A stretch of 64,000 nucleotides of DNA from Prunus persica (taxonomy: Eukaryota > Streptophyta > Magnoliopsida > Rosales > Rosaceae): contig NC_034016.1 of assembly GCF_000346465.2 (NCBI RefSeq), forward strand, positions 11,031,805 through 11,095,804, read 5' to 3'. How positions within the stretch are numbered: position 1 is the stretch's first letter; each line of letters starts with the position of its first letter. The notes under the pieces are model-generated. The model had not been told where the DNA came from, did no database searches, and saw only the letters and a program-made list of their open reading frames with translations. The translations under genes and the position numbers were made by a program. Shown here in pieces: positions 10,794 through 24,800 of the stretch.

Positions 10794-12992
10794 GAACAAA
10801 GATTTATGAGTGCTCTTTTGCCATAAATTAATAATTTAGTTATAAAATATGGCAGCCATTCAATGTATGCTCATCTTTGAACTTCAATGACCATGCCTTC
10901 ACCATGCCCCAAATTAAGGTCATAATTATATCCGGAATTTGAGAAGAAAAAAAATCCGAAATTCTCATTTCAAAATATGGTGCTCTGAGCAACTGCTTCT
11001 GCAAGAGAAAAAAAAAAAAAAGCCGCCAAATATGCCTTTTTCAGCACAAATACTGTGAACGTTTGCGAAAGTGACTGGGATGAGAGGAGGTTTGGGGGAG
11101 GAGAAGACAAGCAACTCCATCATCAACAAGAAGCAGCTTGTTGCTTGTAAGAGAGAGTCATGTAGTTGCGCCAAGATATTTAGCAAGTGTAAAGTTATTA
11201 TGGACGGACTTATATGTGAAAAGCCCTCATATCAGTCTTAATTTATGATTATAAAAATACGAGAAGCGTAACATTTACATTACACTTTTTCTTAAATAGA
11301 TTCATTAAAATTAATTAAATTTAGCCAAGTGGGTTTGGATCAGATCCATAAAACAGTAGAAGAAATTTGATGCAATCATATGAGTTGTCTCATCCAAATT
11401 GATTAATATATCATTTCTGGTGTAAAGGTCCATTAGACATGAATTACGGCCAGAGCTATGATTCTTTGGGCATGGTGGAGGCATGGTGGAGGCATGGACT
11501 TCTATAATAATGAATGCTCATTTCTCCTACCTTAAATTCATTAAAAATCCTGAGCTGTTTATTTCTATATTATTTGTGTCCATGTCAAAATAATCTCATC
11601 AAAATATAGTGAACATGTGTGGCTTCTAGTTTATTGGCTAAAGGGTACATTTCGTAGTAAAAACATTTTCTCGTAACGGAAATAACACTATTTTTTTTTA
11701 TCTTCGGCCAATAATGCATAGATATGTAGAAAAATTATCCAGCATGTCATTGCGCTATGAGTTAAAAATAGTAAAAAATGTTATCCCCGTTGCATGAAAA
11801 TCTCTCTCATTTAATAGAGTAATTATAGTGTAGTAATATTATGATCAGAATGTATAACTCCGGTGTGTGTTCTAATAATATAAGTGGATATTAATTCATA
11901 TTATAACTTGAAAGTGAGAAATCTTAACTCAATCATTCATCTATATTATAACACGTGAACAAATTATATTACGTAATCAATTTCAGTACCATAAAAATAA
12001 TTTCTTCATTTAAAATCAGCTAGTTGATTCTTGATTTACTATTTATACACCCATACCTAGAATTTTGGCCATCAAAACCAAGAATCTGTTAGCTATATAG
12101 TATTTTTGTCTATTTATGTTCATAAACAGCTAGTGTAGGGAGGGGTTTAATTTAATGTTTCACTATTTAAGAATAATATAATAATGGGTTGCATGATGAG
12201 CTTAGAAAAATGTTAAGAATAATATCACTGTTAAGAGCAGGAACAATAGTGTTATTCTCTGTAATTGACAGTAAGACACCTAGATTTTGTAGTTGCATCT
12301 GCAGTTTCTTTTTTCAACTGCTGTTTTTCAAATTTATTACTCCCAGATTCTTAATTGTTTGACTAAGTTAACTTCAGAAGGCAGGAACCAATAATGAAAT
12401 GTTTTGACTATTAATAGTGCCAGGCCTCATGGGACGTTTCCAACTAACCCTATTCAAGTTTTAAGTTAAGCGAGTCGATTGTCAGTGTGAGTTCGTTTTC
12501 TTGTACCCAAAATTATAAGAGGGATTTATTATTATACTCAATTTAGGAGTCTAAATTATAAAAATACATTAAATGAAATAGAAACACACCTAAAGTCCAT
12601 TTATAATATAACAAAGAGGCTACGAACTTTCTATAAATTACAAAACTGTCATCGATTTGTTAAAATAAGCCAAACTCCAAAACCTCATAAAAACTCCCAA
12701 ACCCTCAATATGACATTAAAGTAATTTAATAATCAAAATTAAATTCTATAGGGGCAGCTGTTTTTTTTTTAAAAAAAATTTTTGTTTGTTTATAAAAATT
12801 ATATGATGTAGGATTTATCCATATCACTATTACTAAGAATGAGTATATAACTAAATACTTCAAATTATAATAGGGATTTTAAGATAGAAAAATGAAACGA
12901 TTTCATTATATATATATATGTGATTTTTAATCTTAAAAAAATACAATTCTTATCCATAATCATAAGGTCATAAACTTTTTCCATAAATAATA
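10794..12992. other. Intergenic, AT-rich, no gene seen
   Basis: About 2.2 kb with stops in all frames and no recognisable transposon ends. A short direct repeat of GGCATGGTGGA occurs near 11470-11495. Probably old, decayed repeat sequence. Confidence 0.5.
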
Positions 12993-13273
12993 CTAGCCTC
13001 TCTGCACGCGCTTTCGCGCCTGCGAGAGGCTTTTTAAATTAAAATTTATTTTAGATTTAAAAAAGATAATGGGTAGTTGTGTTCCATAAAAATAGGATTC
13101 ATTATCTGATTTTTCTTTTAATTTTAATTTTTTTTAATATGAAAAGGTGTAAATTTACCATATTATCCTCATTTAATTAATAATTTTAATTCTTAATGTT
13201 TGGATTAACCAAGGGCATTTTATGGTATTATGAATGTTTCACCATTCTCTGTCTTTTGCTTTATATATATAGA
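12993..13273 (-). mobile_element. Non-autonomous Helitron-like element
   Basis: Read on the minus strand, the element begins TCTATATATATAAAGC at 13273 and ends CTAG at 12993. A GC-rich hairpin (GCGCGTGCAGAGAGG pairing with CCTCTCGCAGGCGC) lies just before the CTAG. The flanks are A on the 5' side and T on the 3' side with no target duplication, the Helitron pattern. At least seven more complete or partial relatives occur in this window (18035-18320, 61927-63633, 34665-34910). Confidence 0.7.
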
Positions 13274-13389
13274 TTATCTTTTTGTTTCAAATTCAATGGT
13301 GGAAAATGATTTCCAACACTTACAGAAGTATCATGCTACTCGAATTTAACTCCCCATCCCCTTCAATGGCAAATTTAGAATTTTTTTTT

Positions 13390-14040
13390 AGGATTAATTA
13401 CAGTTTAGTACCATGTGGTTATATCCTTAAGACATGTTAGTCCCTATCTTTTCAATTTTAATAATCACATACCTTAGTCTTTTAAATTTGTTACAATATG
13501 GTTCTACCGTTAAAGTTTTTGTCAGATCTCTCCGTTAGTTGCATGTGTGGCACTATGGGTCCCATATTTTTTAATTTTATTAATTTTAAATTGATTAAAA
13601 TATAAATAAAATATTTTTAATATATATATACACTCTCTCTGTCTCCCTCCTGCATTCCCCCATGACCACCACGAACCTAGAACCCTAACCCCCACGAACC
13701 CAGAACCCACAAAACCCATCCCCCCTACGATTTTCTTCTTCCCTCCCCTGGAGATTTTCTTCTTCCCTCCACCCTATACGATTTTCTTCTCCCTCAACCC
13801 CTGCGATTTTTGTTATGTGTGGGAACCATCGACCGCCGTTGGTGTGCGGACTCAAGGCGGATCTCCATTTTCATCAAGCTCTGAGATACCAACCTCTTTA
13901 AGCTTCCTTTGTTTCCTCTTCAATTCCAAAACCCATCAACCATCTTCATCCTTTTTGCGATTTTTTCATGTTTGGAATAATTGCAGAGACTCTTTGGGTT
14001 TTTTTGTGTAGTTTTCACCTCTCCTTTTGTGAGAGTTTTT
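13390..14040. repeat. Unclassified dispersed-repeat fragment
   Basis: The segment opens with phrases typical of a common plant dispersed repeat (TTAGTACCATGTGGTT, then CCGTTA and GTGGCACTATGGGTCCCA), followed by a C-rich stretch with short repeats of CGATTTTCTTCT. No termini are visible. It is probably the end of a larger DNA transposon or retroelement. Confidence 0.3.
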
Positions 14041-14329
14041 CACATCTCCTTTATGAGAGTTTTATTTGTATTCTTATGGCTTGGTTTTTCAAGTTTGATC
14101 TATTTTTGGTTGTTCTAAGTCTGCATTCTTAGTTGGGATGCCTATGCTAGAGTTTCTTCAAGTCTACATTATCGTTAGTGGAGGAGCTCTCCATATTGTT
14201 TTTATTTTGATGTTAGATCACTCCGTTATTGTAATGGTCCTTTGTGGCTAGTGGTTTTTATTTTTGTTGCTGAATTATGAATGCAATTCCGTAATTTCTA
14301 TAAAATAAAAAATAATTGATAACATGTAC

Positions 14330-14640
14330 AGTAAATACATTTACATTTGTCCTCGATGAGTTTTCATGTTTTGAAAAAGTTGGACTATAAAGTCATTGAA
14401 GATGTCTTTCTCAATATATACAGCCAAGCTATCATTCATCCATTGATCTCTCATTCAATTGCGCAACTGGTTCTTAATAAAGTTCATACCATAGAATGCC
14501 CTTTCTACAGGAGTTGTAGCAATTGGAAGCACTAATGCTAATGTTATGAGCAAAAAGACTAATGGATATACTTTCAGTTTTCTTGCCTCAACTAATTGTT
14601 TTGCCAAGATCAGAAATTCCATCTGCCTTACTTCTCATTC
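14330..14640 (-). pseudogene. hAT transposase C-terminal fragment
   Basis: The minus strand reads DLAKQLVEARKLKVYPLVF, LALVLPIATTPVERAF and MNFIKNQLRN, then a stop, then MRDQWMND and YIEKDIFN. This is the C-terminal dimerisation region of hAT transposases of the DUF4371/zinc-finger MYM-like type. A premature stop replaces the usual Arg codon after QLRN, and the upstream catalytic part is not recognisable. A dead fragment. Confidence 0.8.
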
Positions 14641-14993
14641 ACTCTTCCTTCTATGTTCTAAACCTATGCCAATAGTTGGGATGTTGACGTTTCGCTTGCC
14701 TGCACCATGGATCACTGAATCCGGTCATCTTACTCCCCATGAGTTGAGATCTTGTGAAATCCTCACCAACGTCGCAACTTTAATGACAAAACTGAGGGCA
14801 ACTTGGTTTGGTTCAGATGTTATGATTGTTTTTCTCCATAACTAAGCCGATCGAAACCAAAGGTTGGCGGTAGTTCGGTAGGCAGTTGAGGGGTGGAGAT
14901 AGGCTGAACCGAACTATATCCACCCCTATTGTCGTTTTGTTTCCTTTTGGGTTATTGGGTTAAGAGAGATGTAAAAAAGGAAAATTAAAATGC

Positions 14994-15090
14994 AAGGGGC
15001 TTGTAGTTCAAGTGGTTAAGAGAATTTACCCTACACCTGAAGTCTTAAGTTCGATTCTCCCTCTCCCAATATCGCTTGTATAAAAATAAC
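14994..15090 (+). repeat. tRNA-derived SINE
   Basis: Contains an A box AAGTGGTTAAGAG and a B box AGTTCGATTCTCCC about 35 bases apart, and ends in CCCAATATCGCTTGTATAAA. The copy at 28616-28714 (minus strand) has the same tail, so both belong to one SINE family. Confidence 0.65.
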
Positions 15091-17682
15091 GAAATTAGAA
15101 TAACAAATTACCGTTAGGAGCACTAGTGTAGCCTGTGTGAAAAACCCCACCTCCCCCCTTCCTAACTTTGAATATATATATATATATTACAAAACAAAAA
15201 TACAAATAATATACCATAACTAAAATAAAAAGAATGTTAAAGCATATCGTACTCACAAAACACAGAAGTAAAGCCAACGACAAAGAAATTGAAGCCTTTT
15301 TATTTTTTTATTTTTTTTGTGGGAAACAAAAATTGAAGTTAATCCTCTCACCCGAACAAAGGCACCTCCTGACTGGTCAAAGAAATATTCAAAAGAGTAA
15401 CCTATTTAATTTGATTCATTCTCTCTTTCTTTCATGTGCATTGAAAGTAAAATATTGCTGACCACTTGAGCTCAAACAAGGTCAAACATGGGACAAGACA
15501 TGCTTAATTGGCAGACTGGCAGGATTCATAATAATAATTATGAATTAGAGCAACATGATCGATCAACAATTTTTATTTTCTTCCAAGAAACTATATTTTT
15601 TTTATAATAATACTTCTGACCCACTTAAAAAAATTTCAACTGGTAATTAATTTAATTAGTGGCCACTAGAATTGGTTTCTTAGCTACAAATTAGTACTTA
15701 ATTCTTGGCGTTATTTGCTCAAATGAACATGCTAACCGGTGGATTTGTATCTAAAATATAAGTGGGTAGTGGCCATATTTCTAGTAGTGACTCTATCATC
15801 ATATTCTTCCCATGCATTTTTTTTTTGTCAAAAAGGAATGAACATTGTCATTACCTAACAACATTATGTAAAAGCCCAATACAAAAGTTGGAGAAATAAA
15901 AGCAAGGGTTCAACCGAACAAAATAAAAGCTCAATCCAAGCACAAATAATTCAGGCCCAAAATAACAAAAAAAATCCTAAAAAAAGACTACATAAAATCA
16001 GACCTTACACTGTCACTATCGTCGTCGCCGTTGTCGCTTGAGCTACTGCCACTAGAAGAAGAAGGTCCAAACGAACCAATAAAGGGGATCTGTAGAGCAT
16101 GAGTTTAGGGGAGCAAGAAAATTTTGAAATTTGTTGTTTTATAAAAACACTCAACCCAAAACTCGTCGAGATCCTTTTATCTTTCGAAATTCCTTCTAAT
16201 TGTCCCAATCTTATTCATAACCATTCTTCTTAACTAGAATTCCTCCAATTGTATTCTTGTCCCTTGAATCTCTTTTTTTTCCTTTCTAAGAATCTCCCTA
16301 GTGTATTCTTATTTCTTAGATCTTGTCTCTTCATTCTTAGATTCATTGTTTTCTATATTCGAGCTTTTTCCGAGTCTTGTCCACTATTTTATTGTCTACT
16401 CTAGTTGACAAGAAGCTGCCAAGACAAAGTAAATGTACAGACACATAATGCACAACATAGGGAAGTTGGTTATAGCAACTTAACAGGGATGCTAGGATTG
16501 GAAACTCCAAAGAGAGGAAAATGTGAGCAAGAGCTTGAGAGGACCGGTTTCTGAAGATGAAGCCGAGGAGATTTTATGAGATCTCTGGGGCAAATAAGTC
16601 TGAGGTTTGGATTAGACACCTTCAGAGGAAGTTAGACTGTCTGAGTGTTCTACTAAAATAGGTTGGCAACCCATATGTTAGAAGAAGGAGCTGACAAATG
16701 ATGAAGAACGATTCGTCACAGAGACGGTAAGGCTGTTAAGTTTCCTTGAAAGAGACAAATTATGGAGCTCTTGGATTTGGAGCAAGGTATTTTGAGTGTG
16801 GCTGACCACAAGAGGAAGCTCGAAGTGGTAGAATGTACAAGTGGGACAAAGAAGATCGAGGAAAAGAAGAAAGTGAAGGAAGCTAAAGAAAAGCGAGAGA
16901 AGAAGATTGGAACCCATCACTTGCTATATTTGTGGAAGCATTGGACATCTTCAACATATGTATCCATTTAGCAAAGTGACCAAGCCATTTGTTTGCAGAA
17001 TCGCAACCAAGATCGACTATTGCAGATTGAGAGGACTAGAGGAGTGCGACGACCACTGCCATCAAAACTAGGACGAGCGCAACTGACGGTGTTGACGCCA
17101 AAAATTGAATCAATGAGATAAGGACCTCGAAACACACACGCACACCAAGAACACGACGACGTAGTTTGATAGTTCTTGATCATAAAGTGATAAAATATGC
17201 ATGAGTGATAAAATATAAGTAGTGGGCACATATAAGATGGTGGTCGCGCATTGGTGAAGTGTTGAGTATTTGAAGTTGGAGTCGAAGGGTTTCGACAAAT
17301 GGGAATATTTGAAGAAAAAAAACACAAAACCAACTAGTTCGGTCGGTTAATCAGTACAAAATTCCACACCTAATCTATTACTAATGCCAACTATTAGAGG
17401 AGTATCTTGATAGTCACGAATTACATAACCAACGTGGCCATAGTTATTATTTGCAGCACAAAACCATCAAAGTTGATTTTAATCAAAAGAGGGTACTTTC
17501 TCCAACTCATATAATAAGGGCCAGTTTAGTATTGTTCTCACTTCGGACCGAAAAATAAACGAAACTCTAAGCTTTGGAATGTTAATAAGTCGGTACATAA
17601 TTTCATAATTTTTCTTCTTCATATTTTGTTTACTCACAAATTTCAAACATCTTTCTTTACCATTCATATCCGAGGGAGTGCT
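15091..17682. other. Intergenic, unclassified
   Basis: About 2.6 kb of spacer. A charged 69-residue open frame at 16762-16971 (plus) reads KKIEEKKKVKEAKEKREKK in its centre, but it has no family I recognise and its surroundings lack supporting frames, so it is not called as a gene. No clear terminal repeats were seen. Confidence 0.45.
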
Positions 17683-18528
17683 AGCAACTTTTTCTCTAAC
17701 CTTCTCATTTGGACATTCTCTCTTCTTCTCATGACAAGTGTCATTTTTCTTTACACTTAAAACAATGTCATTAATGCATCACACAAACTAATTTTTGTTT
17801 TCCAAATTTACCTTTATTAAATGTATTAATTTACTTTAATAACAAGCTAATTTTTTTTTTACAACTTTCTTATCACCTTGTTAAAAAATTAAATAAGAAA
17901 ATAAAAACTGAAGTTTTTAAAATTAATTTTTTTTTTTCTAAAGAGAACGTGTGTTTTGTTAAAAACAAAATAAAAATGATAACAATGTCATGTAATAAAT
18001 TTTTTTTTTTATATTCTAAAAATGACGTTTTTCTTCTATATATATAAAGCAAAAGGCAGAGAATGGTGAAACATTCAAAATACCAGAAAATGCCCTTGGT
18101 TAATGCAAACATTAAGAATTAAAATTATTAATTAAATGAGGATAATATGGTAAATTCACAATTTTTCATATTAAAAAAATTAAAATTAAAAGAAAATTCA
18201 GATAATGGATCATATTTTTATGGAACACAACTATCCATTATCTTTTTTAATTCTAAAATAAATTAAAATTTTTTTTAAAAAAACCTCTCGCAGGCGCAGA
18301 AGCGCGTGCAGAGAGGCTAGTATTTAATTATGTGCTAAAGAAGTTGTAACAAAATTTGAATAAATTGAAGGAAATATAAAAGCCAATATATTTTAAAAGG
18401 GTAAACTTGGAAAATAAAAACTAATTTGTGTGATGCATTAATAACATTGTTTTAAGTATAAGGAAAATGACACTTGTCATAAGAAGAAGGAAGAAGGTTC
18501 AAAAGAAAAGATTAGAGAGAAGGTTGCT
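17683..18528. mobile_element. TIR transposon (MULE-like MITE) with nested Helitron
   Basis: Terminal inverted repeats of about 120 bases: left begins AGCAACTTTTTCTCTAA, right (other strand) AGCAACCTTCTCTCTAATC. Both continue through ATGACAAGTGTCATTTT and TTAATGCATCACACAAA. The interior is non-coding and contains a Helitron copy (18035-18320). The 9 bases on each side (GGGAGTGCT and GGTATTTCT) match at six positions, which would fit an old Mutator-type 9-bp duplication but is weak. The element ends about 300 bases before the FAAH start codon. Confidence 0.65.
18035..18320 (+). mobile_element. Non-autonomous Helitron-like element (nested)
   Basis: Starts TCTATATATATAAAGC, ends with a GC-rich hairpin and GCAGAGAGGCTAG followed by T. 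It is closely similar to the copy at 12993-13273, in opposite orientation, and lies within the TIR element at 17683-18528. The base before TC is T rather than the expected A. Confidence 0.7.
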
Positions 18529-18639
18529 GGTATTTCTTTTCATATCCGTTACTGAATTCATGGAGCAACCGTCTTTACATTTATTGTCAGCTTTTGTATA
18601 CAATTTAATGCAGCGTAAAAAAAGAGGGAACATCGTCAT

Positions 18640-18833
18640 CATTGAGATCACCAAGGCTTGAAGGCATCCCAAATTGAAGTGGTCATAGCTCAAGGACGGC
18701 AGCGTAATTGAAACCGACAAGTAGCTCTCTCTCTCACCCACCTCCCACCATCTCTGCGACTATAAACACACTGATACTGACATACTGTTCCCAAATTTGG
18801 TCGATTTTCTGCTGAATTTTGTTGCTGGTGAAA
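18640..18833 (+). promoter_or_regulatory. FAAH core promoter and 5' UTR
   Basis: A TATA box TATAAACA lies at 18761-18768, 66 bases or more before the start codon. A (CT)n tract at 18725-18735 precedes it. The leader between them and the ATG has no upstream ATG. The promoter is short because the TIR element ends at 18528. Confidence 0.5.
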
Positions 18834-21800
18834 ATGGCGAAGAAGCGTGCGATGGTGGCTGCCCAGAACATCGACTTGTCCGCCGTCAAATACGAGCAAG
18901 AAGAAATCAAAGGTCAGGCAGTTACAAGTTCACAAACACAAATATAACACTCGTATGAGTATGGAAAGTAATTGTCATTGACTTTGATGAATTGGGTTTT
19001 TGGATTTGTAGCTCCCCATTTGACTGGCTTGGCTTTTAAGCTGTTTGTGTGGATTGTTGAAGCACCGATCATAGGTTCTTTGATAATCTCATTATTGAAG
19101 AAGCAGAACAAGATGACTCCGGTCTGCAAGCTTTTCAAAATTTGTTTTTCTTTATTTTAAATAATTCAATTCCTTGTTGAAATGTATCACTATGTGTGAG
19201 AATTTAGATAGTGATTAGAAGTGGCTGAAAGGGAATTATCTGTTATTACAATTTACAGTTGTTGCGGAATACTGTGATACCAGAGGCACCCATGTTCAAA
19301 CCTGAATATCCTCCCCAAGGTTCTTCATTTTTGTTCTTTCAATTGTCTTTTTTATTTACTTTTGGGTATGAAATGTTTGTTCTTTTCTACTCTTCTATCT
19401 TTTTTTTTATTGAAAATGGTTGTGAGGATTACTGACCCAGTGAATGTTGTGTGAAAATTAGAACCAGAACCTGGTGTTGTTGCCCTTGATGAAGATGGAA
19501 AACCAGAAGACAGAGTTGAAGTGGCCTTGAAATGCCTTCCACAGTATGATCCTGCTAGCTGCTGGAATGGGGATTCAACTCCATCTTTCCGGTACTGGAA
19601 GATACGCGATTATGCTTATGCTTACCGTTCAAAGATTGCAACCCCATCTGTAGTAAGTTGATCATTTCTCATGACTCTGCATCTTTAACTGAATTACTTT
19701 ATATGAGTTTATTTTCTTATTTTTTTATTGAGCTACGAAATTCACAGGTAGCGGAGCATATAATTTCAGTTATCGAGGAATTCAGCAATAAGAAACCCCC
19801 ACAACCTTTGTTGATTTCTTTCAACCCTGAAGAAGTCAGGAACCAAGCTGCAGCTTCAACAAAGAGGTTTGAGGAAGGTATTAAAAGAAGAATAATGGCC
19901 TTTACTGATTGTGTTGACTATGGTAGAGTATTCCAGTGGTCAACTATGATGTTCGTTTGTTTTGGTTGTGTAGGGAATCCATTATCTATCTTAGATGGGA
20001 TTTTTGTGGCAATCAAGGATGATATAGACTGCTTTCCCCATCCATCTAAGGGTAAATAATTATCACCATTATCTTTAGCGGATAAGTTAAAGAGATGAGA
20101 ATACTTAGGTTCTCATTCTATGATGGCAGGTGGAACAACATGGATGCATGAGGTGCGCACTGTCAAGAAGGATGCAGTAAGTGTTTCAAGATTGCGTAGT
20201 TGTGGTGTGATTTTCGTTGGGAAGGCAAATATGCATGAGCTTGGCATGGGTACAACCGGAAACAATTCAAACTATGGGTAAACAATTTTTTCTTAGCAAC
20301 CATGTTATGGATTTGAACGTGGAGCAGTAAGCATGGACACAATGTGTCTAATATGCTGAGATTATATTTACTCATACGTATACCTGTACCTTGATGGTGG
20401 ACACCGGCTATGTATGCTGATGCATGCATGGAAAGCCTATGCATTGATGTGTTAGATGCAGCAGGACCTTAAATAGATTAGTGTTTAGTTGTAGCTTCAT
20501 TAAAATTAAGAAGAAATGTACATCTTCGTGCTGCACTTCAGTGAACTTCAATATTTTATTTGGTCAAGCCTCAAGGCACTGAATTTATAACCATATATAT
20601 CAAGAAGATGTGGTTATCCTTGTTGGGTTTACAATTCCATTTAGCACCTGCGGTTAACACATTGATCTTAGTTGACCTTAATATAAAATTTCTTCTGCTC
20701 AATTTTTATGTATGTATTTGAACCTACTTGGTTGTGTAAACCTTCGTACAATGAGGCACATGTTGTATATTGACTTAGCAACTCAGGCTTTTAACATCTG
20801 TATATGTTACTTCACATGGCTTCCCAAGATACAGGGTTTGTAATGCAATTCATCTGGAACCTGGTTAGTTTAAAGTAATGATAAGTGTGTTAAACGATTT
20901 TGGAGTTATCTTCTTCTTTCTGGATAAATGTAGATATCAGACAGACTATTGGTCTTTGCATTGTATACCTGAACGGTCAATCTGTAATATCACTATTTTT
21001 TTAATCTCTTGTTTGCACTTAATTCCCTAATTGTTTTCCAGTATGGACATCTTTCGATTTTGAATATGATGTATTTGTCCCGTGTGCTTATCTTTGAACT
21101 TTGAACTGATAAAGTTTGTTGGTTTACCACTATTCCCAAAAAGCTTAAGTTTTTACGATATGGGCCAACTATTACCGGTTTTTTCTAAGGAAAACTTTAT
21201 GCACTATTTGCTTCCGCAAAAGAGATAAATACAGATAGCTTTGTTTTTTTTCTTTTTTCCTAGTTTCACAATTAGCTTGATTTTCTTACTCGATTTTTAT
21301 ATAACTGATTTATTTTCCTCAATTTTGCTTCCTTAGAACAGCGAGAAATCCCCATGCACCAGAAAGGTATACAGGTGGATCTTCTTCAGGCCCTGCAGCA
21401 ATTGTAGCTTCTGGGCTATGCTCTGCAGCCCTTGGAACTGACGGTGGAGGTTGTGCAAAAGGATTCCTTGAAAGGCTTAATATTGTTTCTTATTTCACTT
21501 TCTACAAATTCTGTATGCTTAACTCAATGTAAAAAGGCAGGTTCAATCCGTATTCCTTCTTCGCTGTGTGGTGTAGTGGGCTTGAAGACAACATATGGAC
21601 GAACAGATATAGGGGGGTGAGTTCTTTCACTTTTAGATTGAGGTCGAACATTACTTCTGCACTTTATGCTACAGTTTTCCCTTAGCCTCTATTATGGCCC
21701 TCCACAAGTTTAATGTTGAATGAATTCCTACTCTAGTTTATCTTTTAAGACAACATCTTGGGCCAAAACGCATACACCAAGTAATACCATTTTGAATGGA

Positions 21801-24800
21801 TCTACTATGCTAAGCTCATCAATTGCCAATGCAAAAAAATAGAGCTTAATGCCACCACTAGTTCTCGGACTAGCAACCGGGGCCTTGTACATATATTTGG
21901 TACCATTGGCATTTTGAAATGGGCTGTTTTCCTTTCTATGACCTACCACATTACTCCCAAGGGAACTCTATCACAATGTCTTTATAAGTCAGACTGTATA
22001 AAGATTTGTTTTTCTGTTTCCCATTAACAATCTGATTAGGAAAATTAGGTTTCAGTGTAGATCTTCCTCATGTGACACCAAATTGAACCATGGGCAAGTT
22101 TGTTTCATGTTTTGATATATGCTTAATCTCTCTCTCTCTCTCTCTCTCTCTAACTTTTATAGTGAAGCTTATAAGTTTATCCTATGAAATTAATATGATA
22201 ACTCATTAAAATTTTGATAATTCCAATTCAATAGACAAGAAACAAGGCATCACACTTGATGTGATTATGGGATATTGTGACATCTATGTCATACCAAATA
22301 TTGATTTATTGATTGTCCACTTCTTTTTCGGCACAGGTCATTATGTGATGCAGGGACTGTGGAAATTATTGGACCAATTGCATCTACAGTGGAGGATGTC
22401 ATGCTAGTGTAAGCAACTCATCCTTGTGAACAGGTTCTCCATTACTCTGGCTGGTGTTTGATTCCAGCCTTCTCATGATGTGTGATAAACTTCCCATATT
22501 TGCATGTATTTCTTTTCATTCATAATTGCAGTAGACCAATAGTTTGCTGAATTATTATTCAAGGTTCACATATTTCAAATTGAAAATGGACTCCTAGAAG
22601 TTTATGTTTGTAAGCTGGACTGAAATTGCCAAAGTACTATTCAGATGTCCTGGTTATATTTAATGGTTTAGATTTCATCTGTGATCTATAGACATGTGAA
22701 TTGGATAGCAATGTTAGATTGCATAACATATGATGATGAGCTGATATGCATATATAAGGTTGGAGTTCCACTGAAAAAGTGAGTAAAATGTTTCTTCTTA
22801 AAATTAAGCAAGTAATTTCTGTTGTGGTCTTTAAATAAAGAGCCATATAAGGATAGCCAACAGCTCTTTGTTACAAAAAACAGAGCCTACCACTATTTTA
22901 TTTCCAGAAAAAATAATAGCCGCAGCTCTTCATTCTGAGCACAGTCCATCTCGTGCTTGTGCTGTACCTGGCTGTCCTACCATCAGTCGAATGATGTTCA
23001 TGTAAAACTTACTTGTTCATTTCCTTGAACTGATCTGAGAATCCACAGTAAACATGTTGTTGGCAGAGATTCAAAGTCTTTACCATGTTCTGTGCACCAA
23101 GAATGATGAATGCTGGTCTGTTTAGGGGTCCAAATCTGTAAACAGGACGTCTTGTGATCCTTCATGAAAATGAAATTAACCAATAAATTTATCCTATTTC
23201 TAGTGATCAGACTGGAAATCATTTATCTACTTGTTATTTGTTAGTAAACTTCAAGTTCCTGTTATGGATTTTCATAGTTTTCTGTTTTGACTCTTTCATG
23301 CCATTATTTCTTTATTTCAAGCTGTGGAAGGACATCACTTGTAGTGTTTTTGGGGTGTTGGAAATCAACACATGGCATGCATTACTTAAATACCCAATTA
23401 TTGTTATTCTCATCTTTGGTGCATTAGCCATAGACAGTAGTCACCTTTGTATGTTACTAATTTGTTCTGACTAAAACAATAACTTATCAGGTACTCGGCA
23501 ATTTTGGGCACCTCTCTTGCAGATAGAATTAGTTTGAATCCGGTAACTTTTGTAAGCCTAATTATTTATTACTTGCGTAAACAATGCACCAAAATAGCTG
23601 CATATTTCCCTTTTATTTCTGTACTATTTTGCTGCTTAAGTCACTTGCATAGAGACCTCATTCTTGACCAATAAATGAAAATCTATTTACTGGTTGAAAG
23701 AAAGCTTGCTGTGTTTAAATATTCAGGTTTGATAGAGGATTTAAAAGTGTATTGTCAATAATCAATCCATATTTAAATCTAGTCATGAATGGAAATTCAC
23801 TGCTGAGATAATTTGTTCAATGCTTGAACTATGGTATTTGGTAAGACAGGTTTTGGCTTGTTTGATTCAATTTTTATTAGCAGTTTTACATATTTATTCT
23901 CAGGTGTGAATTCTCATCTTTCAATACTTGCAATCTTTACAAACATTCATTCTTGTTCAAGAGTGGGTTAGGCTTCGCTTTTCTTTCCATATCTAACACC
24001 AGTTTCCATTCACTATTTTTTTTGTAGTCCCCACCTTCTGTGCCAAATTTGTCATTTAATGATAGTTTGAATAGTCTGGGATCCTTGCGACTCGGGAAGT
24101 ATACAGCGGTAATTACCCTTTCTATGGTTGATTCAATTGCTTTAGATATTACATGACATCTTATGAATACACAAACACTCTTCTGCAGTGGTTTAATGAT
24201 GTATATTCAACTGATATCTCCGATAAGTGTGAGGATGCTCTTAATCTTCTTTCAAAAACTCATGGTTGTGAAGTAAGTCATCATCATTGTCATTTACTCT
24301 TGCAATTCATTCTTGCGTCCTAATTTCGGAAATAACTTCTATTTGATCATATTTTATTGTGATTGAGCTCAGACTGCATTTCCATTTATGATAGATGGTA
24401 GAAATTGTTATACCCGAGCTCCATGAAATGCGTACTGCTCATCTTGTTTCAATTGGATCTGAGTGTCTCAGTTCGCTAAATCCGTATTGTGAGGATGGGT
24501 ATGTTTCTTTTTGACTTATCTATAGTGGCAGGGCCAAGAATTTACTCCAGGGGAGGCAAAGTTAGATAATATAAAAAATAAAAGGAAATTGACTCATTAT
24601 ATACACAAAAGCTTTAATACTGATGGAGACATTTTCTGGTTATTATAAGTATAAATGTCAATTATGTGTTTCAAATTTTAAAGTATCACATAATAACTTC
24701 AGTCTTAATACAATCAAAATTTCTGTAAGATCTTTAATTTCTTTCATTATTAAAACGTCACTACTAACCACATATCAACAGTAGAAGTTTTAAGTGGATC

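Noticed and set aside
13522..14011. Short open frames as host genes
   Set aside because: They lie in repeat sequence, have no family features and no plausible splice partners.
16762..16971. Lys/Glu-rich 69-residue frame as a small gene
   Set aside because: Low-complexity charged sequence without homolog, promoter or neighbouring exons that I can recognise.
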